Source: Acidimicrobiia bacterium (GTDB taxonomy: Bacteria > Actinomycetota > Acidimicrobiia > IMCC26256 > PALSA-555). From it: a stretch of 5,542 nt of DNA. Position 1 is the stretch's first letter, and each line of letters begins with the position of its first letter. Positions 1 to 4,840 of this stretch are shown in pieces. Under the pieces are notes generated by a model, which was not told the origin of the DNA, ran no database searches, and worked only from the letters and a program-made list of their open reading frames with translations. Where the stretch lies: NCBI GenBank assembly GCA_017853455.1, contig JAFMJM010000171.1, forward strand, positions 1 through 5,542. Direction: 5' to 3'. A program made the position numbers and the translations under genes.

Positions 1-71
1 TCCTCGTCCTGCCGGCCTTCGGGCTGCTCACCGTGGTGCCCGCCCTGGCCGACGGCCTGCGCGGGCTCTGA
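1..71 (+). CDS. C-terminal end of a TadC-like type II secretion system F-domain membrane protein (partial)
   Basis: Only the last 22 codons and the stop (TGA at 69-71) lie in the window; the first complete codon starts at 3. The tail reads LVLPAFGLLTVVPALADGL followed by RGL: a hydrophobic segment with a helix-breaking proline and a short polar end. This resembles the C-terminal membrane segment of TadB/TadC inner-membrane platform proteins of type IVc pilus systems. The call rests mostly on position: in actinobacterial Tad loci TadC directly precedes the small DUF4244/Flp-like gene and TadE, which is what follows here 46 bp downstream. The stretch is too short to prove the family by itself. 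Confidence 0.65.
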   Translation, partial: LVLPAFGLLTVVPALADGLRGL

Positions 72-117
72 CGGCGGATCCATCGGCACCGTGCGTGCCC
101 CGACGAGAGGACCTTCC

Positions 118-324
118 ATGACCATGCTCCACCGATGGTTCGGCCGCGTGCGCCGGCTCGGGCACCGGCTCCTCGACCCGCCCGAGGCCGGGCAGACCAC
201 GGCCGAGTACGCCCTCGTGATCCTCGGCGCGGCCGGGCTCGCCACCCTGCTGATCGCGTGGGCGACCAAGAGCGATGCCGTGGGGCGGCTCTTCGACTCG
301 GTGGTCGAGAAGATCCTGCCGTGA
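118..324 (+). CDS. Flp/DUF4244-type small pilin-like protein
   Basis: This is a 68-residue protein with a basic N-terminus (residues 1-18), then a class III prepilin-like motif AGQTTAEYAL. Cleavage between G25 and Q26 would leave the usual glutamate at +5 (E30) of the mature protein, followed by a hydrophobic helix (about 31-49) and a short amphipathic tail. Size, AEYA motif and position between TadC and TadE match actinobacterial DUF4244 proteins, thought to be Flp-like subunits of the Tad pilus (M. tuberculosis equivalent Rv3656c). The ATG at 118 is preferred because GAGAGG (105-110) sits 7 bases upstream; an in-frame GTG at 91 would add nine residues without such a site. The stop overlaps the TadE start (GTGA, 321-324), indicating translational coupling. 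Whether it forms the pilus shaft or a minor component cannot be told. Confidence 0.85.
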   Translation: MTMLHRWFGRVRRLGHRLLDPPEAGQTTAEYALVILGAAGLATLLIAWATKSDAVGRLFDSVVEKILP

Positions 325-695
325 CCGGCGGCCGGGCCCGCGGCCGTGAGCGGGGTCAGTCGACCGCCGAGTTCGCCCTGGCCCTCCCGGTGGTGGTGTT
401 GGCGCTGCTCGCCCTGGTGCAGGTCGGCGTGCTGGTGCGCGGACGGGTGGCGGTCGAGCACGCCGCCCACGAAGCCGTCCGAGCGGCCAGCGTCGACCGC
501 GATCCGGACGCGGCCCGGGTGGCCGCCCACCGGGTGCTCCCCGACGCCTCGGTGACGGTCGACGACCGACCGGCGGTGGGGGAGCCGATCGGGGTCGAGG
601 TGCGGTCGCGCGTCGAGACCCGCCTGCCGCTCGTCGGCGCCCTGTTCCCCGATCCCGAGTTCCGGGCCCGGGCCGAGATGCGGGTCGAGCGCTGA
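321..695 (+). CDS. tadE: TadE family minor pseudopilin
   Basis: A 124-residue TadE-like protein with a short basic N-terminus, the prepilin-like motif GQSTAEFALALP (G12/Q13 junction, E17 at +5) and one transmembrane helix (about 18-39) typical of TadE. The rest is a small extracytoplasmic domain (VEHAAHEAVRAAS..., then beta-rich sequence ending RAEMRVER). TadE proteins are processed minor pseudopilins needed for Flp pilus assembly. The GTG start at 321 overlaps the upstream stop by four bases (GTGA) and has a weak GAGAAG (307-312) eight bases upstream. Upstream extension in this frame would only read an arginine- and proline-rich shadow of the previous gene, so the short start is right. Third visible gene of a tadC-DUF4244-tadE-tadE-like operon. 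Confidence 0.9.
   Translation: MTGGRARGRERGQSTAEFALALPVVVLALLALVQVGVLVRGRVAVEHAAHEAVRAASVDRDPDAARVAAHRVLPDASVTVDDRPAVGEPIGVEVRSRVETRLPLVGALFPDPEFRARAEMRVER
692..695 (+). promoter_or_regulatory. CTGA stop/start overlap of tadE and the TadE-like gene
   Basis: The TadE stop codon (TGA, 693-695) overlaps a CTG codon at 692 that is in frame with the conserved N-terminus of the next gene. It mirrors the GTGA overlap 371 bases upstream between the pilin-like gene and TadE. Only a weak GAG (687-689) precedes it, so initiation would rely on ribosomes terminating on TadE. Confidence 0.45.
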
Positions 696-1054
696 CCGTT
701 CGGTCACGCGACCGGGGCGCCACGGCGCTCGTCCTCGTGGGGGTGGCGGCGGTCGGGTTCGCGCTGACGCTCGCCCTGGCGCGGGTGGGGGTGGCCCTGA
801 CCGCCGCGGCCCGGGCCGAGACCGCCGCCGATGCCGCCGCACTGGCGGCGGCCGACGCCCTCGCCCTCGGCGCCGGGCCCGGCGCCGCCCGGAGCGACGC
901 GGCCGCCACGGCCGTTGCCGACGGTGCCGTCCTGGTGGCGTGCACGTGCACCGGCACGCGGGTCGTCGTGCGGGTCGTGGTCGAGGTGCCGGTCCTCGGG
1001 CGGCGGGCCACGGCGCGGGCCGCCGCCGAGGTGCACGGCGGCGCGTTCCCGTGA
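692..1054 (+). CDS. Rv3654c-type TadE-like secretion-neighbourhood protein, probable CTG start
   Basis: The open frame encodes RDRGATALVLVGVAAVGFAL, a hydrophobic helix (about residues 10-30), then an AETAADAAALAAADALALG segment and a small beta domain with a CTC pair (C84, C86) and repeated VVVRV-type strands. This is the plan of the actinobacterial 'helicase/secretion neighborhood TadE-like' family (DRGSATVL start, A-rich helix with ADLAAL, Cys in the distal domain), including M. tuberculosis Rv3654c, and it sits right after TadE as there. The first ATG/GTG in frame is the GTG at 737, which would remove the conserved RDRGATALVLV block and half the helix. The CTG at 692 overlaps the TadE stop as CTGA, like the other overlaps in this operon, and gives 120 residues, so it is annotated as start. 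No good Shine-Dalgarno is visible; coupling to TadE is inferred. A minor pseudopilin role is likely, not proven. Confidence 0.78.
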   Translation: MTVRSRDRGATALVLVGVAAVGFALTLALARVGVALTAAARAETAADAAALAAADALALGAGPGAARSDAAATAVADGAVLVACTCTGTRVVVRVVVEVPVLGRRATARAAAEVHGGAFP

Positions 1055-1080
1055 CCGGACCCGTCCGGCCGTGGCATGAT
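1051..1080 (+). promoter_or_regulatory. Candidate promoter of the first alcohol dehydrogenase
   Basis: GTGACC (1051-1056; four of six matches to TTGACA) is followed after 18 bases by CATGAT (1075-1080), a fair -10 hexamer in an otherwise almost AT-free stretch. Transcription would start near 1087, leaving a leader of about 45 bases before the GTG at 1132. The -35 overlaps the stop codon of the TadE-like gene. It is a motif match only, and the dehydrogenase could instead be read from the pilus operon. Confidence 0.4.
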
Positions 1081-1113
1081 CCGGACCGCCCGGGCGCCGA
1101 CGCGGTGCCGGAC
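1055..1113 (+). repeat. CCGGAC hexamer cluster, possible operator
   Basis: CCGGAC occurs at 1055-1060, 1081-1086 and 1108-1113, and its reverse complement GTCCGG at 1063-1068. The first copy and the inverted copy form the palindrome CCGGACCCGTCCGG (1055-1068) lying between the candidate -35 and -10; the other copies are 26 and 27 bases apart. The whole cluster sits in the 77 bases between the pilus genes and the dehydrogenase. It could be a repressor site. It could also be chance in GC-rich DNA. Confidence 0.35.
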
Positions 1114-1118
1114 GTTCC

Positions 1119-1124
1119 AGGAGG
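1119..1124 (+). promoter_or_regulatory. Strong Shine-Dalgarno AGGAGG
   Basis: A full AGGAGG sits seven bases before the GTG at 1132. It fixes that codon as the start of the dehydrogenase over upstream in-frame candidates such as the GTG at 1105. It also shows that this organism uses SD-led initiation alongside the leaderless pattern seen elsewhere in the window. Confidence 0.85.
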
Positions 1125-1131
1125 AGCCGTC

Positions 1132-2154
1132 GTGAAGGAAGCCCGCCACAACCACGGTGCGATCGTCATCGAGGACAAGCCCCTCCCCGAGCCGGGCGTC
1201 GACCAGGCCCGCGTGCGGATCGTCACGGCCGGGGTCTGCCACTCCGACCTCCACATCGTGCGCGGCGACTGGTCGGGGATGAACCGCGAGGGTCCGATCG
1301 GGCACGAGGCGATCGGGGTCGTCGACGCCCTCGGACCGGGGGCCGAGGCCTTCGTGTCGGTCGGCGACCGGGTGATCCTCGGGCTCGGCGGCATGGGCGG
1401 CAACTACTGGTGCGGCGCCTGCGACAACTGCCTGCGGGGCTCGCCCCAGCAGTGCGTGCACAGCCAGGGGATCATGGGCACGTTCGCGGAGTCCATGGTG
1501 CTGTTCGCCAAGGGGCTCGTGGTGCTGCCCGACTCCGTCGGCGACGAGGAGGCGCCCCTCGCCTGCGGCGGGCTCACCGCCTACGGCGCAGTCCGCAAGC
1601 TCGCCCGCCACGGCGTGCGCGCGGGGCAGCCCATCGCCGTGATCGGTGCCGCTGGTGGTCTCGGGCACTACGCCGTGCAGATCGCCAACGCCTTCGGGTA
1701 CCGCGTGCTCGGGGTCGACGTGGGAGCCGAGCGCCTGGCGTTCGTCGAGTCGCTCGGCGCGGAGCGCGCGGTCGAGCCCGGCGAGGCGGTGGCGGTCGCC
1801 CAGCAGGAGTTCGGTGGCGTGGCGGCGAGCCTGGTGTTCTCGGCGAAGATCGCCGGGTTCAACCTCGGGCTCGACGTGCTTCGGCGTGGTGGCCTCTTCG
1901 TCGGGGTGGCGCTCCCGCCCGAGAGCGAAGGCAAGTGGGAGCTGACGCCGTTCACGCTGTTCATGCGTGACCCGATCATCACCTACTCGTCGGTCGGCCA
2001 CGTCGGTGACATGCGCGACGTCGTCGACCTCGTGGCCCGTGGCAAGGTCAAGAGCCACATCGGACGGCGCGGCGGCTTCGACGACATCGCCGACATCTTC
2101 GACGACCTCGAGGCGACCCGCTACCTGGGCCGCGCGGTGATCGACATCGGCTGA
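1132..2154 (+). CDS. Zinc-dependent alcohol dehydrogenase, MDR superfamily
   Basis: A 340-residue cytosolic medium-chain dehydrogenase, the usual length, that would interconvert an alcohol and its aldehyde or ketone with a nicotinamide cofactor. The catalytic zinc ligands are visible: C36 in GVCHSDLH, H58-E59 in IGHEAIG, and C145 in PLACGGLTAYGA. The structural zinc lobe is complete and canonically spaced (C94, C97, C100, C108). The Rossmann fold starts at about 166 with VIGAAGGLG (170-178), and D196 at the end of the second strand (VLGVD) suggests NAD rather than NADP. It resembles the AdhP-like group, but the true substrate is unknown; residues 48-56 (SGMNREGPI) replace the proline-rich segment commonly seen before GHE. 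The GTG start is set by AGGAGG. The gene lies 77 bases after the pilus operon, probably with its own promoter, and converges on the next dehydrogenase with a 10-bp gap. Confidence 0.93.
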   Translation: MKEARHNHGAIVIEDKPLPEPGVDQARVRIVTAGVCHSDLHIVRGDWSGMNREGPIGHEAIGVVDALGPGAEAFVSVGDRVILGLGGMGGNYWCGACDNCLRGSPQQCVHSQGIMGTFAESMVLFAKGLVVLPDSVGDEEAPLACGGLTAYGAVRKLARHGVRAGQPIAVIGAAGGLGHYAVQIANAFGYRVLGVDVGAERLAFVESLGAERAVEPGEAVAVAQQEFGGVAASLVFSAKIAGFNLGLDVLRRGGLFVGVALPPESEGKWELTPFTLFMRDPIITYSSVGHVGDMRDVVDLVARGKVKSHIGRRGGFDDIADIFDDLEATRYLGRAVIDIG

Positions 2155-2164
2155 CGCCGAGCGG

Positions 2165-3241
2165 TCACGGCACCACCGTCACCGCGATCGCGGCGGCGGT
2201 GGGGTCGACGAGGGTGTGCACGGCGGTGGCCGCGTCGGTCAGCCCGAAGGAATGGGTGACGAACCGGTCGGCCGGCACGGCGCCCGACTCGAGCAGCGCG
2301 ATCGCGGCGCGGAATCCGGCCGCGTCGACCGCGCGCACGCCGCGCACGGTGAGGCGACGGAGCGCGAGGTCGTCGGTCGCGATGCCGGGCACGGTCCGGC
2401 CTGGGCCCTTGAGTCCGGCGAGCACGACCGTGCCGCCTGCGCGCGTCACCCGGATGGCGTCCAGCACCGGCTCGACCGCGCCCGGGGTGGTGTCGACCGC
2501 GGCGTCGACCCCGGCGCCGTCGGTGGCGGCCAGGATCCAATCGGCGGCGTCGGTGGTCTCGACGTCGATCACCTCGGCCCCCAGGTCGGCGGCGAGCGCG
2601 AGGCGGTGGGCGTCGCGACCGCCGAGACCGGTGACGAACACGCGCCGGGCCCCGACCGACCGGGCGGCCAGCACGCAGGCCAGTCCCCGCTGGCCGGGAC
2701 CGAACACGGCCAGGGTGTCGCCCGCCCCGAGCCCGGTCGCCCCCACGCCCCACGAGAACCCGGCGCCGAGCAGGTTGAACAACGCGGCGGTGCGCGGCTC
2801 GACGTGCGTCGCGATCGGCAGCGGTGTGGATCCCGGCGCGAGGTACATCACCTCGGCGAAGCCACCCCAGAGCCCCGGCGCGGTGGCGGTCGGGACGAAC
2901 CCGTGGTTGCCCACCGGGCCGGGACACGGTGCGCCGACCGCGCAGGCGGCGCACGTCCCGCACCCGATCTCGGCGGGGACCACCACCCGGTCGCCGACCC
3001 CCACGCCCCAGCGGGCGGCGGCGGCCGGCCCGATGGCGGCGATCCGCCCCACGGCCTCGTGGCCCGGGATCACGGGACCGCGCGTGGGGATGGCGCCGCT
3101 CAGCACCTCGACGTCGGTGCCGCAGATCCCGCACGCCTCGACCGTCATCACGGCGTCGTCGGCGCCGACCCCGGGGACGGCGAACCGTGCGGGATCGAGC
3201 CGGTCGGGGCCGGTCAGGACCATTGCGAGCGCGTCGGGCAC
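2165..3241 (-). CDS. Zinc-binding dehydrogenase, MDR superfamily, atypical zinc sites
   Basis: A 358-residue medium-chain dehydrogenase. The N-terminal GroES-like domain has VEACGICGTD (catalytic Cys C40), PGHEAVG (H61, E62) and a structural zinc lobe C94-C97-C100-C106; the last spacing is two residues shorter than the usual x7. The third catalytic ligand position, usually Cys or Glu, reads ALFNLLGAG (N156). The Rossmann motif is FGPGQRGL (180-187), and the second strand ends VTGLGGRD without the usual NAD-binding acid, so cofactor preference is open. It is clearly not a recent duplicate of the neighbouring dehydrogenase. Substrate unknown; threonine, polyol or sugar dehydrogenase-like relatives are possible. 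No Shine-Dalgarno precedes either the GTG at 3241 or the internal ATG at 3223, but a TACGGT -10 lies exactly at -12 to -7 from the GTG, which supports a leaderless GTG start. It is divergent from the nitroreductase across 38 bp. Confidence 0.9.
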   Translation of the reverse strand: MPDALAMVLTGPDRLDPARFAVPGVGADDAVMTVEACGICGTDVEVLSGAIPTRGPVIPGHEAVGRIAAIGPAAAARWGVGVGDRVVVPAEIGCGTCAACAVGAPCPGPVGNHGFVPTATAPGLWGGFAEVMYLAPGSTPLPIATHVEPRTAALFNLLGAGFSWGVGATGLGAGDTLAVFGPGQRGLACVLAARSVGARRVFVTGLGGRDAHRLALAADLGAEVIDVETTDAADWILAATDGAGVDAAVDTTPGAVEPVLDAIRVTRAGGTVVLAGLKGPGRTVPGIATDDLALRRLTVRGVRAVDAAGFRAAIALLESGAVPADRFVTHSFGLTDAATAVHTLVDPTAAAIAVTVVP

Positions 3242-3247
3242 CCGGTC

Positions 3248-3253
3248 ACCGTA
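3248..3253 (-). promoter_or_regulatory. Leaderless -10 (TACGGT) of the second dehydrogenase
   Basis: On the minus strand TACGGT occupies -12 to -7 relative to the G of the GTG at 3241, so transcription would begin at the start codon. TAnnnT is the actinobacterial -10 consensus. With a 17-base spacer the -35 would be at 3271-3276 (CGCACC on the minus strand), a poor match. Confidence 0.6.
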
Positions 3254-3267
3254 GGGCAGTGGCGGGA

Positions 3268-3273
3268 TACGGT
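3268..3273 (+). promoter_or_regulatory. Leaderless -10 (TACGGT) of the nitroreductase
   Basis: TACGGT occupies -12 to -7 relative to the A of the ATG at 3280, the exact geometry of a leaderless promoter; no convincing Shine-Dalgarno precedes the ATG. A 17-base spacer puts the -35 at 3245-3250 (GTCACC), a weak match that overlaps the -10 of the divergent gene. Confidence 0.6.
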
Positions 3274-3279
3274 GCGGCG

Positions 3280-3921
3280 ATGACCGACCGGCTCGACCTC
3301 ACTCCCGACGAGCTCCTCACCACCACCCGGGCGGTGCGCAAGCGCCTCGACCTGGCGCGCCCCGTCCCCCGCCCGGTGGTCGAGGAGTGCCTCCGACTGG
3401 CCTTCCAGGCCCCGAACGGCTCCAACGAGCAGGACTGGCGCTGGGTGCTGGTCGACGACCCCGACCTGCGCGTCGCGGTCGCCGACGTCTACCGCCGGGG
3501 CCTGGCCGACCACCTCGCACGCGACCGTTCGGGTGAACCCGAGGGCCCGGGTGCGTCGCCGCGCACCGCCGACTCGGTGGCGTACCTCGTCGAGCACCTG
3601 CACGAGGTCCCGGTGCTGGTCGTCCCGACGATCGGCGGCCGCTACGGGACCGACTCGACGTTCCAGCAGGCCAGCCGCTGGGGGTCGATCCTGCCGGCGG
3701 TGTGGTCGTTCCACCTGGCGCTGCGCAGCCGAGCGATGGGCAGCGTCTGGACGACCCTGCACCTCTACCGCGAGCAGGAGATGGCCGACCTGCTCGGCAT
3801 CCCGCCCGGGCACACCCAGGCCGGGCTGTTCCCGGTGGCGTACACGATCGGCACCGACTTCGGGCCCGCCGACCGGAGTCTCTCCGACCAGCGCATCGGC
3901 TGGAACCAGTTCCCGGGTTGA
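3280..3921 (+). CDS. Rv3368c-like nitroreductase family flavoprotein
   Basis: A 213-residue nitroreductase-fold protein, expected to be a cytosolic FMN-dependent homodimer using reduced nicotinamide to reduce nitro compounds, quinones or similar acceptors. Near the N-terminus LTTTRAVRKRLD (12-24) carries the basic cluster that contacts FMN phosphate, followed by QAPNGSNEQDWRWVLV (43-58), the version of the family's AP-S/G-N-Q-W-R motif. A central segment, ILPAVWSFHLALRSRAMGS then WTTLHL, and the end GLFPVAYTIGTDFGPADR are also typical. From memory the pattern TTTR-VRKRLD, ECL-LA-QAP-GSN and SRG-GS-WTTLHL matches M. tuberculosis Rv3368c along nearly its whole length (about 214 residues). Its physiological substrate is unknown to me. 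The ATG at 3280 is chosen because the frame upstream is an arginine/proline-rich shadow and a leaderless -10 is precisely placed. It ends 19 bp from the convergent LCP gene. Confidence 0.9.
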   Translation: MTDRLDLTPDELLTTTRAVRKRLDLARPVPRPVVEECLRLAFQAPNGSNEQDWRWVLVDDPDLRVAVADVYRRGLADHLARDRSGEPEGPGASPRTADSVAYLVEHLHEVPVLVVPTIGGRYGTDSTFQQASRWGSILPAVWSFHLALRSRAMGSVWTTLHLYREQEMADLLGIPPGHTQAGLFPVAYTIGTDFGPADRSLSDQRIGWNQFPG

Positions 3922-3940
3922 CGACCGGCCCGCCCCGGGG

Positions 3941-4840
3941 TCAGTGGCTCTGGAGGGTGGCGTCGTCGGCGAAGTCGGCGAACAGGTCGCGCGCCTCGGG
4001 GGCGACCGACAGGTTGGTGCCGCTGCCCGCCCCGGTCGGGACGAGCACGTTGCGCACCTTCGCCGGATCGATCGAGAGCGCCAGGCGGCCCAGGTCGTAG
4101 AGCTCGGTGAGGCCCATGCCCTCCGTGCGCACGTGCCGGGCCAGGATGTCGATGAGACGCACCGTGCCGACCGGCCCGGGGTTCTGGGCCCGCAGCGTGG
4201 CGAGAGCCGCGATGATCGCCGTGCCCTGGTTGACGGTGCGCTGGCGGTCGCCGGCGGCCGGGTAACTCTTGCGGTTGCGGCTGTAGGCGAGCAACGATTC
4301 GCCGCTCATCTTGTAGCGCCCGGGCTGGAAGTCCGTCCCGGAGTCGGAGTCGACCATCGGCTCGGTGACGTCGATGTCGACGCCGCCGATGTCGTCGACC
4401 ATCGCCACGAACCCCGGGAAGTCGGTGGTCATGGCGTAGGAGATGTCGATGCCCATCATGCGCTCGAGCTGGGCGACGTTGGCGGGCAGCCCACCGCTCG
4501 GGTGGTAGCTGTTGATCTTGCCGCCGCCGGGCGCCTCGGTGTCGCGGGGGACGTCGAGGATCGTGGCGTCGCCGGTCGCGGGATTGACGCCGATGACGTG
4601 CTCGGCGTCGCCGAGGCCCTGACCGCCGGCCTCACGCGAGTCGTTGCCGAGGACGAGCACGAAGAACGGGGTGGTCGGCGCGTCGGTGAAGCTGGCCGAT
4701 GCGCCGACGCGTTGCACCTTGAACCACACGGCGCCCTGGGCGGGAGTGGCGAGGGTGAGCCACGCGGCGGTGACGCCACCGGCCAGGACGAGCCCGAGGG
4801 TGGTGACGAGCGTCAGGAGCCGGACGATCGGGGACTTCAC
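3941..4840 (-). CDS. LytR-CpsA-Psr (LCP) family cell-wall glycopolymer ligase
   Basis: A 299-residue single-domain LCP protein. An N-terminal membrane anchor (about 5-31, positive-inside MKSPIVR) places the catalytic domain outside the cell. Visible motifs: FVLVLGNDSRE (60-70, the strand with conserved Asp and Arg), VIGVNPATGDATILDVPRD (82-100), KINSYHPSGG (108-117), TDFPGFVAMVDDIGGVDIDV (139-158), and GRYKMSGESLLAYSRNRKS then GDRQRTVNQ (174-205), which hold the arginines that bind the polyprenyl-pyrophosphate donor. LCP enzymes transfer lipid-linked glycopolymers such as wall teichoic acid or arabinogalactan to peptidoglycan. There is no C-terminal LytR_C domain. The GTG start at 4840 overlaps the upstream stop (GTGA), so it is the second gene of a coupled pair and lacks its own clear Shine-Dalgarno. 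The polymer attached cannot be deduced. Confidence 0.93.
   Translation of the reverse strand: MKSPIVRLLTLVTTLGLVLAGGVTAAWLTLATPAQGAVWFKVQRVGASASFTDAPTTPFFVLVLGNDSREAGGQGLGDAEHVIGVNPATGDATILDVPRDTEAPGGGKINSYHPSGGLPANVAQLERMMGIDISYAMTTDFPGFVAMVDDIGGVDIDVTEPMVDSDSGTDFQPGRYKMSGESLLAYSRNRKSYPAAGDRQRTVNQGTAIIAALATLRAQNPGPVGTVRLIDILARHVRTEGMGLTELYDLGRLALSIDPAKVRNVLVPTGAGSGTNLSVAPEARDLFADFADDATLQSH

Larger units (their letters stand above)
3247..3274. repeat. Inverted repeat CACCGTA-N14-TACGGTG in the divergent promoter region
   Basis: The left arm is 3247-3253 and the right arm 3268-3274, a perfect 7-bp dyad with arm centres 21 bases apart, about two helix turns. The arms contain both -10 hexamers, so the symmetry may simply reflect two identical promoters, or it may be a regulator site shared by both genes. 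Confidence 0.5.

Noticed and set aside
1055..1068. CCGGACCCGTCCGG as an intrinsic terminator for the pilus operon
   Set aside because: The stem is at most 5-6 bp with a 2-4 base loop and no T-tract follows. A DNA operator reading is more plausible.
940..1131. Upstream extension of the first dehydrogenase to a GTG at 940
   Set aside because: The added 64 residues are Arg/Gly-rich and out of frame with the TadE-like gene they overlap; the AGGAGG before 1132 fixes the start.
28..2058. A 676-codon open frame on the minus strand, antisense to the pilus genes and the first dehydrogenase
   Set aside because: Its translation is rich in Arg, Pro, His and Gly with no domain pattern, and it mirrors well-supported genes on the other strand. 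Long stop-free antisense frames are expected at this GC content.
1132..3241. The two dehydrogenases as a recent inverted duplication
   Set aside because: They share only the MDR fold and zinc-ligand motifs; lobe spacing, cofactor motifs and most residues differ, and no extended shared DNA is apparent.
2199..3283. Two overlapping plus-strand open frames of about 350 codons opposite the second dehydrogenase
   Set aside because: They show low-complexity Ser/Thr/Pro/Ala and Gly/Arg/His composition with no recognisable motif. The minus-strand gene explains the region.
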